A stretch of DNA of 64,000 nt from Prostheceraeus crozeri (GCA_907163375.1 CAJQUW010014769.1:868001-932000), one strand, 5' to 3'. Counted from the first letter of the stretch, positions 47,513 to 61,585 are shown. The notes: generated by a model from the sequence alone, not told the origin. Numbers and translations are program-made.

Positions 47513-49828
47513 AGCGTAATAGCGAGGTTCTAATCGATTAAATTGACTATCAATGATTTTTCCGTTTGATGGCAAACGTTTACACATAGCTACCTGTATC
47601 ACTACTCAATAGTATTTTTTATGAAATCCTATCAACCGCGGAACAATTTTTGTGCTAACGTTTTTTGAAAGTCTAAAGCTAAACCGTCACGAGGATGAAA
47701 TTCCGAGACGCTGGATGTTGTTCTTCAGGAAGTCGCATGCAACGAATGCTTCTGCAAAGTCTAGTAATTCCTAAATCTCAAATTATTTCATTTTGAAGCA
47801 TGATAAGAATTATGGTCATGATTCATAATTATGTATTAACCCATTATATATCACCTTGGAATTTTTTCATCATTTTACTTTAATTTGTTACGAAATAGAT
47901 ACAGCAAACCATAGATGATTATAATTCTGAGAACCGAAGTCCTTTTAGCAAACATAATTGTAGGAATGTAGTGGCACATGGTATCTCATGCGTAGTGTAA
48001 AAAATAGCAAACTTTTTTCCGCTTTATCGATTTTTTGCATAATACGATGCATATGATTCAATATGAATCAGTGCTGAACGATTGAATAGGAAGTAATTCG
48101 TCAAGTAAATTTCATTGAGACTTGCTAAGAAGTCGCGCCATCGATTTGTCCACGCCCGCCACAGGGCCTAAGAAGAACTTCAGAAATTAAGTCGCTAACA
48201 AAGGAATAAGAAATACGAAGGGGACCTCACTGCAACCTGTAGGTCAGATCAGGTCAATTATGATACTAGAACCAGTCGGCTTGTTTGTATGCATGTCACT
48301 TTTTGAGAATACATCAACAACATTTGAGAGAACTACTTTTTAAAAGATTCTTTTGACACAAGGAAATGGTAATTATTGCTTGCACTTTTGAAACGGGATT
48401 AAAATACAAGCATAAATAAGCAGTCCTCCCACTTTATCTTTAAAAACCTTTGAACTACTGTTACAATGAATTAAAATAAATCATTTCCCAAGTTTTATAA
48501 AACAAAATTTTGCTTTCACATCTCCAAACTAAAACGCTGTTACTTCCATAAATTTTGCATCATTCGTGCTTTAAGAGGAGCCTCTTATGCAACTCCGAAA
48601 CATAAAGCGTTGAAAATCAACAAATAACAGCACTGTGTATTACCGGAGTTCAGGAGAATCACAAGGTAAAATAGAATGTATGAGAGGAAGGAGCTCCATA
48701 AATCGCTGCGGCATCGGGTTTAAAGTTGCTTTTAATGAACGGTTGTGAGCAATCATTTTTTTACAAAGTCAGCAGCACTACAATTCATCCTGATGTCATT
48801 TTAGGCATTGTGCGCGTTCAGTTGAGCACATCTGCAAGTGATTAACTTACTTTTTGTACACAGAATGATCAATAATTAAGAGTAGAGCGATATAATTTAT
48901 TCACTTTTAAATAGACTAGGATACAGGTCTATTATGAGCCATGTCATCACTTGAAAATCGCCTTCAAAAGTAGAGAAATGGGAAGAATAACAGACACCTC
49001 TGGCAAGTCAAAGGCAATGCAATGCAAATGTTGTAAGACAATATAGTGCAATTTAAATCGAAATGCAATGGAAAAAAATAAATATGAGACTTTACTAATG
49101 CTGAAGATCATTTGACTTACGATGTACATTGCGGGTACTTGCGCAAAAGTAGCATATTGAAATGTTTAAAGTTTGCTCATTTAAAATTGGATACCTCGAG
49201 AATCAACTGACGCCTTTTTAACCATTGTCAAAGAAAATGTCTTTCAATTTTAAATTGAATTTTACAGACCTTTTTGGGATTGCTGTTTACTTTTTGGCGA
49301 TTAGATCTTTATTTAAATCAATTAGATTTTTAGTGATTTTAGTAAATTTAATTAAAATTACCACTTTTCTCTTGCGTGTGTATCTATCTCATTCCAATGG
49401 AAATTTACACATTTTTCAATTATTCGCCTAATGAAGATTCAATCAGTAATTTGAAGTAGTTAATTCAAATATCAGGATGATAGCAGGATAAGCAGCCTAC
49501 ATGTGCATCGAAATCATAGATTCTTCATTTGGCAACTATAATTGAGCTTACTTTAAATGACAAATCAACATACATAGAATGAAATTTTTGCTATATTCCA
49601 TGCACTTTCGTTATAGTGTGTTCATTAATCTAAAAATGAATGATGAAACATTCGATTCATCAACATCATTAACTATAAACTCATGAGTTATCATAGAAAT
49701 GAGCTTGCACGCATCATAGGCCTATTTAAAGGAAAAAGAAGCAATCTGTTTGGAATCAAAATATAGAATTTAATTGGAAATTATGATGGGCATGATGTAA
49801 AGACGAATGATGCGTGGCAAAAGTGTAT
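47513..49828. other. AT-rich stretch, nothing recognised
   Basis: No coding frame with motifs, no element ends, no arrays noted. Confidence 0.5.
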
Positions 49829-49836
49829 CCAAGGAC

Positions 49837-52033
49837 CAGTGTTGGGCATCGTTAAAAAGAAAGTTTGTTCCGTTAATTAAAAAATGTAGTTCCGTCAACA
49901 ATAATCCGTTAATTTGGAAGTAAAGTAACGGAAGTTGAAGTTAAACAGTTAATTCGTTAAATTTTATGTTATCTTTAAAATTCGTATTTTAGTTAACATT
50001 GTGTCTTCACAGATAAATTTCCTGCTATTCTTAGTTTCTTTATTTTTCTTCGCCTAGGGACCCATGCACCTCTTGTGAAAACTTATAAGCCTACATCTTT
50101 GCTATCCATGCAGCTTTTCTCGAAAAAGACTTAAATCATCTCACAGCAGTTTTCAGGCCAATGTTTATTACAAAATGTAAAGTCGTTTGCTCTGATGAAT
50201 TATTCCACAAAGCTTTTATCCATCAATCTTTTTCATTCGAATCGTTAGGTCTTCACTTCATCAACATTTTATTAGCCATGGCAAATACATGTATATGCCG
50301 TTGGAAAGATGTACAACTACAAGACTGCTTGGATACACTAGCACAGCGCGAATGCACGTGCTAAATAATGTTCAAAATAGTACTGATAGGAAGTACTTAT
50401 CAACATACAAAGACTATACGGTTCACACATTACATTATTGAGCAAAGACAGTGGATACACACACAGAGTTAATACTGATTCGGAAAATTACACAAAACAT
50501 GTGAGGCAAGGGATTTCAGGTGTGTTTGAAAAGCTGACAGGGAACATGATAGTAGGGATGAGTGGGGAAGAATGTTTAATAATGCCACTTGTGGGGGATA
50601 AAGGTGCCCGCCGAAAGCGCTCGGATGGCGGATTAGTGGGCTGCATATTTTTAGGCAGCTCATAGTAGGTTTGTCTGAGGTTGTAATTGAGCTGACGTTG
50701 TAAGGGATTATATAAGAGAAAAGCACGGGGACAAGTATCGTTAATCTTTTTATATGCTGTGTTTGCAATGATACGAGCACGACGAACAGACAGCAGCTCG
50801 AGCTTAACCTCATCATAATGAGTCCGACCGAGATGGGTACGGAGAGGCAAGCGCAAAATATATCTGATGGCTCTGTTTTGTAGAGATTCAAGCCTGTCGG
50901 ACAGTACTTTGCCAATTCCAGCGAAGGCGAGGGATCCATATTCCAGGTGTGGCCGAATGTATGTCTTGTATAGTTGAATGAGGAGATCTTTACAGTAGGG
51001 AATGTTGGAGCACAAAATACGAAACGCGTAGAGTTCTCTGTTTATTTTGGAGCATATATGTTTGACGTGATTTTCATACTTCAGGTTATTTGTAAGAACA
51101 ATACCAAGATGAATGTGGATTTGAGAGAAAGAAATGAGTTTGTTTTCGAAGGTTATTCTTTTCGGAGCGGGTCTTTTCTTGGACTTGGAGATTAGCATAG
51201 ATACAGTTTTTGTGGTGTTGAACTTCATACCCCATATTTTGGACCATGCAAGAATGTCTTGAAGAGATTTGTTGACGTACGCAACTGCCATGACAGGATC
51301 AGCATGGGAAGCATATATTAATGAATCATCCGTGTATGCCATACACTCAACAGGTGGAGAGTTTTCTAAGGGTTTGGAATTAACGGCCTTTATGAGAGAG
51401 TTAATGAAGAGGGTAAAGAGGGTGGGTGCAAGAACACTGCCCTGAGGAACACCCGCGGATAGAGGCTTCCATGACGAGAAAGAGTTCCCTACTCTGGTCT
51501 ATTGTTGACGATGTGTGAGGTAGTTGGCACTTGTGAGGTGGAATGAAGCACTTGCACATAAGGCTGCACACAAGGCTGACATATTCTTCCTGCACTAAGA
51601 AAATTGGTTCGGCAGTTCGGAGCATGCGCGTAGACGAAATGAGACCGCATTGGGGAACAGAATCGATTCTTGTGACCTTGTATGACTTTGCTACTGACAT
51701 TGTCTGCCTCAATGTATGAAGAGAATAGCTTCACGTAAATACCAACGCGAATTCTGCATGACGCCGCGCGTTGTTGTCAGAGTGCACGATGAACGAAGGT
51801 GAAGCAAGTTAACTCAGCCTTCAAAAGTCTGTATGTATAGTTGACTTAAATTCATGAGCTGAGCTCTGAGCTCCGCATTTTTATTTAAAAAAAGTTAACG
51901 GATTAGCGGACTTCCATGAGAGTAACGCAAGTTAAACTAATCGTTAACTTTTTTAGAAAGTTAAAAAGTTAAAAAAAGTTAACTTCCGTTAATGAGCGGA
52001 TTAACGGAAGTTAACGGATTCTGCCCAACTATG
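49837..52033. mobile_element. 2.2-kb hAT-like element carrying a LINE fragment
   Basis: Left end CAGTGTTGGGCATCGTTAA; right end in reverse CATAGTTGGGCAGAATCCG. The GTTGGGCA core and the CCGTTAA-rich sub-terminal words (GTTAACGGA, CCGTTAATTT) are shared. The flanks CCAAGGAC (49829-49836) and CCAAGGAG (52034-52041) are an 8-bp duplication with one mismatch. CAGTGTTGGGCA is a classic hAT end. The interior encodes no hAT transposase but holds a LINE polymerase fragment at 50486-51525. Confidence 0.85.
50486..51525 (-). pseudogene. Non-LTR LINE reverse transcriptase fragment
   Basis: A minus-strand frame is open from about 51500 (NSFSSWKPLSAGVPQGSVLA) through PTLFTLFINSL to the catalytic AYTDDSLIYASH at about 51330, where YTDD replaces the usual YADD. 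It continues to VSMLISKSKK, HLGIVLTNNLKYENHVK, HLEYGSLAFAG and LESLQNRAIRYILRLP. This is the second half of RT plus the post-RT region of a jockey/R1-like LINE, about 320 codons. The last ~70 residues degenerate and an alternative frame (50469-50939) runs in parallel, suggesting late frameshifts. The 5' part, with endonuclease, is absent, as in a truncated insertion. It lies wholly inside the hAT-like element 49837-52033. Confidence 0.82.
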
Positions 52034-52041
52034 CCAAGGAG

Positions 52042-54929
52042 ACATATTCTGCACATATTTTGCAAGCGAAACAAGACTTGTAGATACCAACCAATGATTC
52101 AAAATGATTAGGGGCGGTTGCGACATCAGTTCCGACAGAAAAGGATGCTAGTCGCCCTTGCACATATATCCAATGGTATCATAATTCGAAAGAAAAATGA
52201 ACATCAATTTCATATGTTATCTATATACGTACTTCAACTGTCATCCGATCATCGATAACAAATTAAAAAGAAGAACCATCTTGTTAAAGATCATCAATTT
52301 CTTCCTATCTACATCAAGGATCTACATTGACTCTTCCATTTCTGTCGAAGTGCAAAAGCCTTCAATGGTAAGGAAGATAGTTGATTAGTATTCATTTATC
52401 ACTGATGGTTGAGTAGAGTAGGAGCCGGGATAGATTTCTCATTCTGGTGCAGTTTTCATTTATGGGCCCGGGTCTGGCCTAGGACTCATTTGATCAATTA
52501 AAGTTAGTAGCCATTTAAATGTGGTTGCAAATTCTACCTAAATAATCAATAATCGCATTTCAAGATTTACACAAGATGTTTTCCCGTTCAATATTGACCC
52601 TTGCCCCTTTAGGGTGTTTCCCTGCCTCTCCAGGTTAGGAGTGTGGGCAGATCCCTCCTTATGGCTCCTCAACATATTCTAGAAACAGCTGAAATAGATA
52701 GGTCTACTTCAGAAAAGGTGCATATTATATTTCGGGGATGGCAGAAGCGCTAGTGGCATCAGTTTTTTGGAATCATGGATCTTCAAGCTAGTTGCAAATA
52801 GCATTTCTAAATCTGAGGTTACAATTCTTCGGCAAAATGGTGAAATTGAGCATTAGAGAGATTTTAAACTACCAGCTTTTGCAAAAATTGTGTCATCAAG
52901 ATAAATAATCTGAGGGAGATCGGGATATCTAATCGATCTTTACTATTATTGAATTCAACTAAAACAATTACTAGTACAAGGGTTTCATTAAATTCTGTCT
53001 AATTTATCAATATTATAATAATAGGCCTAATCTTTAGTGTCCATTGACTCACAGCTAAAAGTCGGTCAGAGAGGTGAATAGAAAGAAGACATCGAAAAGT
53101 AATAAAAGAATCGTTGACATGATCAGACATGTCAACCAAATATTAGACCACAATAAGCTAATATCTATTTAAAAATTTGATAAATTTTGATAAATTTTCA
53201 TCAAAATTGAATCCTTGAAACGCTCTGTTTGCAAAAGTATAATGAAAAAGAGAATTTTGATGCGTCAGTCTTTTATCATTGATTAAGAACAGCTGACGAG
53301 TGGGTGGGGTTCTGACTTAAGAATTGACATTAAAAGTTTTCCAACTCCCAGCTAACCACAGATAAGTGAAATTGTCTTCAACTTGATGTGCACATATTTA
53401 TGTTGATAATTTTTACATGAAAAGCATATTTCTTCAGTATTAATGAGTAGTGTACATGTGGCAAACAAAATTCACACAATTGTGTATACTCATAGATCAT
53501 TATTTGAACACATGAGATCGATATACATGTATTTCATTTCAAATCAGATGGAAACAGCCGTATCAAAATAACGAGAAAATATAAAAAATATTAGTAATTT
53601 TACAAATGAAAAATACTTTGCATGTTAACATGACCTCTTAAGCACAATTTTTTCTCTACTTTTCTCAACAGACTAAAACACGATCGGCAAATGATGTCTC
53701 GATGATTATTACCATATTTTCAATAATTCCCCTGTATGACCACTGCTCAAGCAGGATTATTACACCGCCAATGGTCATGATGTCAATTCTGATACCACAA
53801 GAATTACTCGTAGTAGCCGACTGGAATTATAGTCAGACCTTCCCGACCATAAAAGGTATCCAAAACCGGATTTCCATCGCTCCAAGTGAAAAATGAATTG
53901 CAGAAGAAAATGACTCATTCGATATCTACGTATCAGCAACTTCAATGATAAAACATATGATACTGTTTCAACTGAAACGTCCATTTTCAAATATGTTGAT
54001 AATGTGTGAATTGTTCTGCCTATTTACAAGACAAAAGTCAGGCGATAATCTCATCACTAAGAAATTTTGAATTTTGTGATGTGGTGTGCTGAAAATCGAA
54101 TGACAACAAGCATCCTTTTTTCAACTTCTCCTCTTTCAATTACGTATTTCATCAATTAAGACTGCATAAAGTGTACAAGATTCCAGGATTGTTTTTTCGA
54201 TAGTGAGTTAGAATAGTCAAGACATTTTGATCACAAATTTTCTTAGCTCTATCCCGAGTACTAGAACATTGTCAACCTTATTTTAGATTCATACATTTTT
54301 TACGCTATATTTTTACTGAATATAGCGTTATTTTTTTCTGATTCCGGGACTGGCAAGCTTGGTGCATTTACTGATAGTGTACTTAGGCTAGCGTAGGCTG
54401 AACAATACATGTAGTAGGCGTTGTTTTGAATTCTTAGACGAGTATTTTGAACGATGCACCAGGTACAACACAACTTATGATATCAGATAGACATGTGCCT
54501 AAATGTCCATGACTTAATAATAAGTTTTCTTTTCACATGCAGGCACAAACTATAAGAAAAATAGATCTGGTTATCATGTGCACATGCGTTGTCGCAACCT
54601 GGTATATGATTTCAAATCGAAATGCAAGTCTCGCGACTTTTGTGACGTCTGATAAAAGCCCGATATTGTATAATAATCGCTTCAAAAATTGATAAAGTAT
54701 TAATTAGCACCTACGCTTCTATGCGTAGGGTTCTTATTTCTCTCGACTGCCTGGACATGGTTTTATTTTTTGATATCAATGAAGGTACATAATTTTCCCA
54801 TACTGCACAAAGATGCGCCGAAACGAATTCTGGTACATATGATGTGAATAAGTAATACACACTTAAATGTACGACTACCGCGTCTGATGCATTCTTGGTA
54901 GTTTAGGTCTAATGTTGATAACAAAAAAG
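52042..54929. other. AT-rich stretch, nothing recognised
   Basis: A small perfect-looking hairpin, ACGCTATAT...ATATAGCGT, sits at 54302-54328 next to a T-run. Otherwise no gene, element end or array. Confidence 0.45.
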
Positions 54930-54937
54930 TTTCAAAT

Positions 54938-56415
54938 CATAGAGTAGATATATTAGGTAGAGTGGTAACTCCGCATTTATTAAATCCCCAATGTGTATAC
55001 ACTTTATATTTTATTAAATGAACTCAAGGGAGATACAGGTGGTATTGTCACCAAATGTGTGATATGCATATTTTAGCAGTTTTGCAGAAATTACAACGGA
55101 ATTGACTGATCATGATTGTAATGCAGAAGGAATGATGGTATTTCATAGATTCTCCGCTTCATGACAGCCTCGGAGATTTAGTGTTTGTTAAATTAGCAAT
55201 TCGATGGGCATGCTCAACCTCAGGAGTATTTTCTTAAGCGTGATCATGTCACAGGCAACCTGCCACTTGCAGAGCAAAATCACATAATCAAAGACAATGA
55301 CTTCAATTAACTTTGAAAGATGTAAATGGGTCCACATCACTATTCAGATTCAAGAAATGAAACATGAATTTAGTGAATCATAAAATCATGTCGGTGAAAA
55401 TTGAATCAAAAACTTGAAATTTCAGCCAAGAAAGCACGAATAAGATCTCAACTTTTTCATGAAGACTTCCATTATAATACGGATCATGAAATTCCCTTGC
55501 AAATTAGCTTAACTTCCGCTTAGTTAGGATAATTATTAGCAAATATTCATTCCTTTTGATAGCCAACTTGTTTTATACTACTTACAACGGGAGTCATCTC
55601 GGTAGTATTTAAATTGGCAAAATTTTGACTTTTTTAAAACTACTCAAATAATTTTTTGGACCACGGGAACGCAATCTCCGCAAAAAACTGAATCTTTTGG
55701 CATAAAAAGTTTCACTGTATATATACAGATGCTTTTTTGAGTCGACACTCTACCTATATATCCCTACTCTGATATCTATCTTGAATGGCAGTATGAAGTG
55801 TGACAATGAGCATCAGCTTGCGCTTTGTACATGATGGCATATTTTGCTGATGAATGGTATTTACTTCTTTTGTGCATCTGTTAGGCCTACATGTACATGC
55901 CTTCCGTGTCTGTTTTTGGAGAGTCTTAGACCTTTCATGGAAGCAAATGTCTTATCAAGCACACTTAAATTCAAGTTTTTATTGATTCTTTATCATCACA
56001 TTATTTTAAAAAATGCTAACAATTTTATTGGCAGGACTTTGATGAGATTTAAAGTTGAATGCTGTGTAGAGGCCTATCAGGCATATCACGAATCCGTCTT
56101 ATAAAAGAATCACGCTAAAAACGATCCATGAGATAAAGGCTACTAAGACAAACCCTGAACAAAACTTAAATCTAACAATAAAGCAACCGAAAATTTATCC
56201 TAACAAACCTAAATATATTCAATAAACTAATAACCCAAAACTCTGACGACCCCTGCCTTAAGCGATGCAAAATGATATTAACTAGCAGCCTACATACCGC
56301 AAACCCCCTTAGTATCTTAAGTGAAAAATGGAAATATTTGTCATATCAATATAAAAATTTATTGCGAATTCGTCAACACGATTAAGGATAACATCTCGTA
56401 TATCCCTACTCTATG
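54938..56415 (+). mobile_element. 1.48-kb non-autonomous element, copy B (CATAGA group)
   Basis: Ends CATAGAGTAGATATATTAGG and, in reverse at the right, CATAGAGTAGGGATATACGA. Perfect 8-bp flank duplication TTTCAAAT at 54930-54937 and 56416-56423. The same sequence, inverted, forms 8923-10401, and a shortened form lies at 25247-25671. Inside, TCCCTACTCT at about 55763 repeats the terminal word. No open frame resembles a transposase. With 8-bp duplications it belongs to hAT- or P-type elements. Confidence 0.9.
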
Positions 56416-56423
56416 TTTCAAAT

Positions 56424-58080
56424 ATAACAATATATTGCATTTTTCAACAATGAATTCGTTTATCTTTATTGTTGCTTCCTAGTTACTCCATCTTCATACA
56501 GCCCAGCTGCCTAAAAGCAGATGTTAACGAATCCCGTAAAACTACGATAATCACGGGATTGAAACCCTACAACTCTCCGTAAATCCAGGAATGTCCACCG
56601 TGGTTGCAAATTTATTCCAGCGTTGCACTTGAGAAGATCTGGCGAAACATGTCGTGCCGATGAGTAAAGTTCAAAATGAAAGCGGCCCTTAGTTTTATTT
56701 TTAAATTATCAAAGGCATCAAACTTCTGCAAAAAAATTCAGGAATGTTGAATATTCGACTACTTCGATTCGGAAAGAGGGTTCTATATAATAAATAGAAA
56801 TGATATCAAATTTGTATGAAATGCAATATTCTCAAACATATCACTAAGAAAGAAGTTGGCAATGCGACTATTCAACACAGCAAGAAATGAATCTGACTAA
56901 ACATTTTCTTTATAATCTCATTCCGAGTTCATCTTCCACAAGTAAGCCTGCGATTCTACCCCATGTGGGAGCAACTCGTAGAGTGAATGAATTGCTTTTT
57001 GTCGCTCGATGCTGAACAGAAACATATTACAAGGATAATTGAGCTTGTAAAACTTGTCTAACTTCAATATTGTAAAGATGTTTCTGTATAACGACAATTC
57101 TACCTCCCATAATTTCCCAATTGGATGATGCTTGTATTGCTTCTTATATCAAACGTGTATTCTATTCTACTCTTCTATTCTCTTATTTACCATTTAGATG
57201 CAATTATTAATAACGCTATGGAGGTAAGGAGCTCAAATCTAACCACGGTCAAGAGAGAAGGACGTGGATTAAAGTATATTAAGTATATTGAGTTAATATT
57301 AAGTATATTGCACATACTGCAGTTCTATACTGAACGCTCATGACGTTCATGAATTGCATGATGCCAAGGGAACAATCTTGTAAACAAAATATATTTGACA
57401 ATTTTGTAATTCATGTGCACTGATCAATAAAATGAAATTCAAATCCTTTGATATTTGTAGTAATAAGAGAAGCAGCTTTTGATTTTCTATCTCCCCACAT
57501 ATTATCTGTTAATGAAAGCTACGTCCTTTAGTACAACACATATCATTGGGTGTATGATTCCAGATTCAAAGCATCATGATGAGCTTGATGATATTCTCAA
57601 ACAATCGAGAAAGACCTGCAGAATATTACATGAGAACATTCATTAATTCTAAAATTAGTGAGTAAATGAATACCTGAGAACATGTCAATTGTTGAATGTT
57701 CTCACCTGGAATCAAGAATTCAATAATCATATTTTTCGCAGCTCTTGAATTATCTTTTGATGACATTCCTACCAGTTTAACATGATAATTTGACGGTAAA
57801 CACTGCTTACCTCAATTACCCTGAGAAATCACCACTGCTACCAACCATCATTTTTTATTGGCTTCAGCGGTATGCTATTCAACAGCAAAAAACATATTTC
57901 AAATTGTAAAATCACGGCATGAACTCAATTAATGAATGTGATCGTAGTCTCCGTTTTTGCCGATATGATCTTTAACGGTCATTAGGACAGATATTTGAAA
58001 ATGGCCAGCCAGGCAATCGAGTACCAAATCCAAATTCTTAAGTCCATCGTCTTACTCAAATTCTTGTAAACAATTCTTCT
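56424..58080. other. AT-rich stretch, nothing recognised
   Basis: A short AAGTATATT(A/G) run occurs at about 57273-57310. No gene or element boundary seen. Confidence 0.45.
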
Positions 58081-58218
58081 TAGTGTTAAGTCATAAGTAA
58101 TAAATGTTTATTCTGAAATATACAGAAAACGCAAAGCGATGGCCGCAAGGGCACTTACAAGTAAGCGTTGATAACACGTGCAACATATGCACGCGCAAAG
58201 TTTAGCATCAATAAAAAA

Positions 58219-58405
58219 TACATGAGACATATATTTACAAATTTAACGAGTGATCATGATGTACATGCTCATCATAAACAAATTATATGAGACCTACATA
58301 TTTACAAATTTTAAGAGTCATCATGATATACATCATATACCATATACAAAATACGTGAGATCTATAGGGCCTATATTTACAAATTTGAAAAGTGATGATC
58401 ACGAC
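58219..58405 (-). repeat. Three-copy ~65-bp repeat in LINE 3' UTR
   Basis: The units each contain (T)GAGA(C/T)...TATTTACAAATTT followed by an A/G-rich word and a TGATCATGAT-like word, starting at about 58219, 58283 and 58349. CR1-group LINEs often carry short 3' repeats that are recognised by their own RT. Confidence 0.8.
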
Positions 58406-58678
58406 ATGATAAGAGTTCACTGGATGGGAGTCCTCACAATGGAGCAAAAGAACGTAAATGCTCAACATCTAATAGAGGAATGAATGTAACAAAATCATCT
58501 ATACAAAATTAACACTTTAATGATCATTATCATAATATATGCAAATTCACTCGGATCAATGATTGATCTTCATTAGAATGAGAATCATCTTCAATATGGA
58601 ATGTAGGAATGTATCTAAATAAAATTTACCATCAGGTATAAAATACACTTGTCAAGTAATTTTATACGAAATCACATA

Positions 58679-61585
58679 TTAGCAGTCACAGTATGAGCAA
58701 AATTCACTTAGATCAACTGATTTGAGTGTTTTCTTGAACATCATGAAGGTTGGAGCTTTCACTATTGAATCGTTCAATGAATTCCATATTTTAATGACGC
58801 GAAAGAAAAACAATCCACTGAGATAGTTCGAATTAACTTTAAGACTGGCACAATCTGACAGCTGTTACGTGATTGACCTCGAGTAATTTGAGATGAAAGG
58901 TAGATGGTAAAGAAAGAGTTGAGCGACAAGTCGAAATGATTATGGTACAGTTTATACAAGAAGTACAAGTCCAACAAAATGCGCCTATATTTTAGAGATT
59001 TTAATTTTAACAATTGTAATCGATGAGAATAGCTGTCATACTTGATACTAGATTGTTTACAAACGATGCGGGTGAAGAATCTCTGGACACGCTCAATACG
59101 GAAAATGTCGCGTTTGAGGTACGGTGAAAAGATTACACTTCCATATTCCAAGAGAGGGCGAACAAAGACAACAAAGGCTTTCTTTAAGATACTGGAGTTG
59201 TGACTAACGAAAGATTTTAGGATACAGTATACTCTGGCATATGCGGTTGAGCTGATGCGCGCACAGTGATCACTAAATCTGAGATCTGATGAGATCAAAA
59301 AGCCTACGTCTTTCACAGTGACTGAATTTTTCAGGGATACGCTGTCAAGATGATAGTTGACGGAAGGAGCATATCGATCTCCAGCAGTAAACAGTAAGCT
59401 TTTTTGCATAGAAATCTTCAGTTGCCATGTTTTACACCAATTATCAAATTTGAGAAGAGTATGTTTTAGGTCTGAAGATACTTGTGAAGAGGAGCTATAA
59501 CTTCTGGTTGACACAAATTTCAAGTCATCAGCATAAAGGCGGGCTGAAGTTGATCCAACAAGGCAGTCAAACACGTCATTGACATAAATAAGGAACAATG
59601 CAGGTCCAAGAACAGAGCCTTGGGGCACGCCAATTGTAGCAGCCACCTCGTCGGAAGTGATGGTGTTGATTAGGACTCTCTGAGTTCGATTACATAGATA
59701 ATTATTAATCCATTGGAGCAATTGACCATTGAAACCATAGCTTGAGAGTTTATGGAGAAGCTTAGGTATTGATACTGTGTCGAAGCCTTTAGAGAAGTCA
59801 ATGTACACGCAATCGAAGCGATTATGGAGACTTAATGCAGGACACATTTCGAATATCGAACTGAGCATGTGTGTAACTGTTGAACGTCGGGGAAGGAAAC
59901 CGTGCTGTTCCATGGATAAATGCTCATGGTTCATTGTACAGGAATATATTTCATCAGAAATTACCCTTTCCATGACCTTACAACACCCAGAGATAAGTGA
60001 GATCGGGCGATAGCTCTTGGGGGAAGAGGAGGATCCTTTGTTCTTAAAGACTGGACAGACTAGAGATTTTTTCCAAATAGATGGTAATTTGCCGGTTGAC
60101 ATGGATAAATCAAAATGCAAGTTAATGGGAATGCGAGAGTACTAGCAAGACGTCGAAGAATAAGTAGAGGGATATCATCAAGAGTTTGTGATAATTTAGG
60201 CGGCAACCGTTCTAGAGCGCTTTCAACAAGTTCCGGAGTAAAATGAATGAAATCCAGAGATATTCCAGGATTCACTCGTTTAGGGAAGGGAGGTAAGGCA
60301 CCATCGTCTGATGTGAAAACGGATGCAAAGTAAGCATTTAATAAGTTTGCTTTATCGAGGGTGTCAAAAATCATACTGTCATTTCCATTGCAGATGGGTG
60401 GAATTGTGCGACTACTTTTCGTTCGGCGCTTAGCATAGGCGTAAAATTTACGAATATCTCCACTCTGAGTTAGCTTTTCCTCTCTAAACATCGTTATTTG
60501 TTCTACTGCGTGATCATATTCTTGTGCAACTTCTTTATATTTTGCGGAATTTTTCTTATAATATTTCTTCTCCTTAGCAAGGAGTTTTCGTAGAATTTTC
60601 GGAGCTCTTGAACAATACTTTTTTTCGGTAATCACAGTGACATAATGCGCAATGCAGCTATGTACACTTAAAAGAAAGAAATCCCACACAGCTTCAACAT
60701 CCACAGAGCCATTCATGATGGGTGACCAGTTAATGCTGCTAAGGTACGTTGACATGCCATTGAAGTCTGCCTTATTATAGTCGTAAAAACGACGAGTGGA
60801 TTTTGGAGGACTAAGAGTGCTCGGCGACAGGATAGAGAATTCAACAGACGAGTGATCGTAACAAGAGTGAAAGGAAGGGGAAACAAACATTTTAGAGACA
60901 ACATTTGGACAATTTGTAAGCACGAGATCTAGGATGGCGTTTCCTCGAGTTGGAGTTTCAACCAGTCGTGTAAGATTATTCTGGGAAATACCGTTTAAGA
61001 ACGTCTCATGAGCAGCATCACCTTGGTTTATGGGAATGGACCAATCTATATGTGGTAGGTTTAGATCTCCACATAAGAATGTAGGTTTGCTTGGGTTGAT
61101 CCACAGATCTAGTAAATCAATTAATGAATTGGCAGTGTCTGAGGAGACAGGGGGAGGAAGATACAATGAGATAAATCTATACGATGTTCCCTTGGGTAGA
61201 TCAATGTTGAGACATAGAAAATTCAAGCAGGTAGTTGATTGAGAGGTTCGACAATTCAGAGAAAAGGAGTCTCGCGCAAAAATTGCAACCACACCGTAAC
61301 CATCAGAACGATCACAACGCACTACTTTGTAGGGTGTTGCACTGGTAAGAAGACTATCTGAAATATTTGGGAATAACCAGGTCTCTGTAAAAACGAGAAC
61401 ATCGTAGACGCAGGATGCATTTGCCAGAGAATAAATTTGTTTTTTAATGATCTCGCGTTATTCATGACACACTTTATAGCAGAGTTACAAGCAGAACTGC
61501 TTTGGCTTGCTGTAGGAGCAATGTTTTGAGAGTTGCTGGTATGAACAAAGTTATCAGGTTTCAGTTTTTTGGAGCATCTGACCAA
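58679..61585 (-). pseudogene. LINE ORF2: endonuclease plus reverse transcriptase
   Basis: Starts near MVRCSKKLKPDNFVH at 61585. The apurinic-type endonuclease begins VMNNARSLKNKF; after a frameshift near 61430 it continues VLVFTETWL, then FLCGDLNLPHIDW, TRGNAILDLVLTN and SCYDHSSVEF, the usual metal- and DNA-binding blocks. A second shift near 60115 leads into the RT: SYRPISLISGCCKVMERV, EQHGFLPRRSTV, CVYIDFSKGFDTVS, GVPQGSVLGPALFLIYVND and RLYADDLKFVS (catalytic YADD). A third shift near 58795 restores the C-terminus IKIWNSLNDSIVKAPTFMMF and FKKTLKSVDLSE, with a stop at 58679-58681. All catalytic boxes survive. It nicks target DNA and reverse-transcribes LINE RNA at the nick. Broken by about three frameshifts. 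Confidence 0.9.

Noticed and set aside
54302-54328. Rho-independent terminator
   Set aside because: The hairpin and T-run look right, but bacterial termination is not expected in this DNA.
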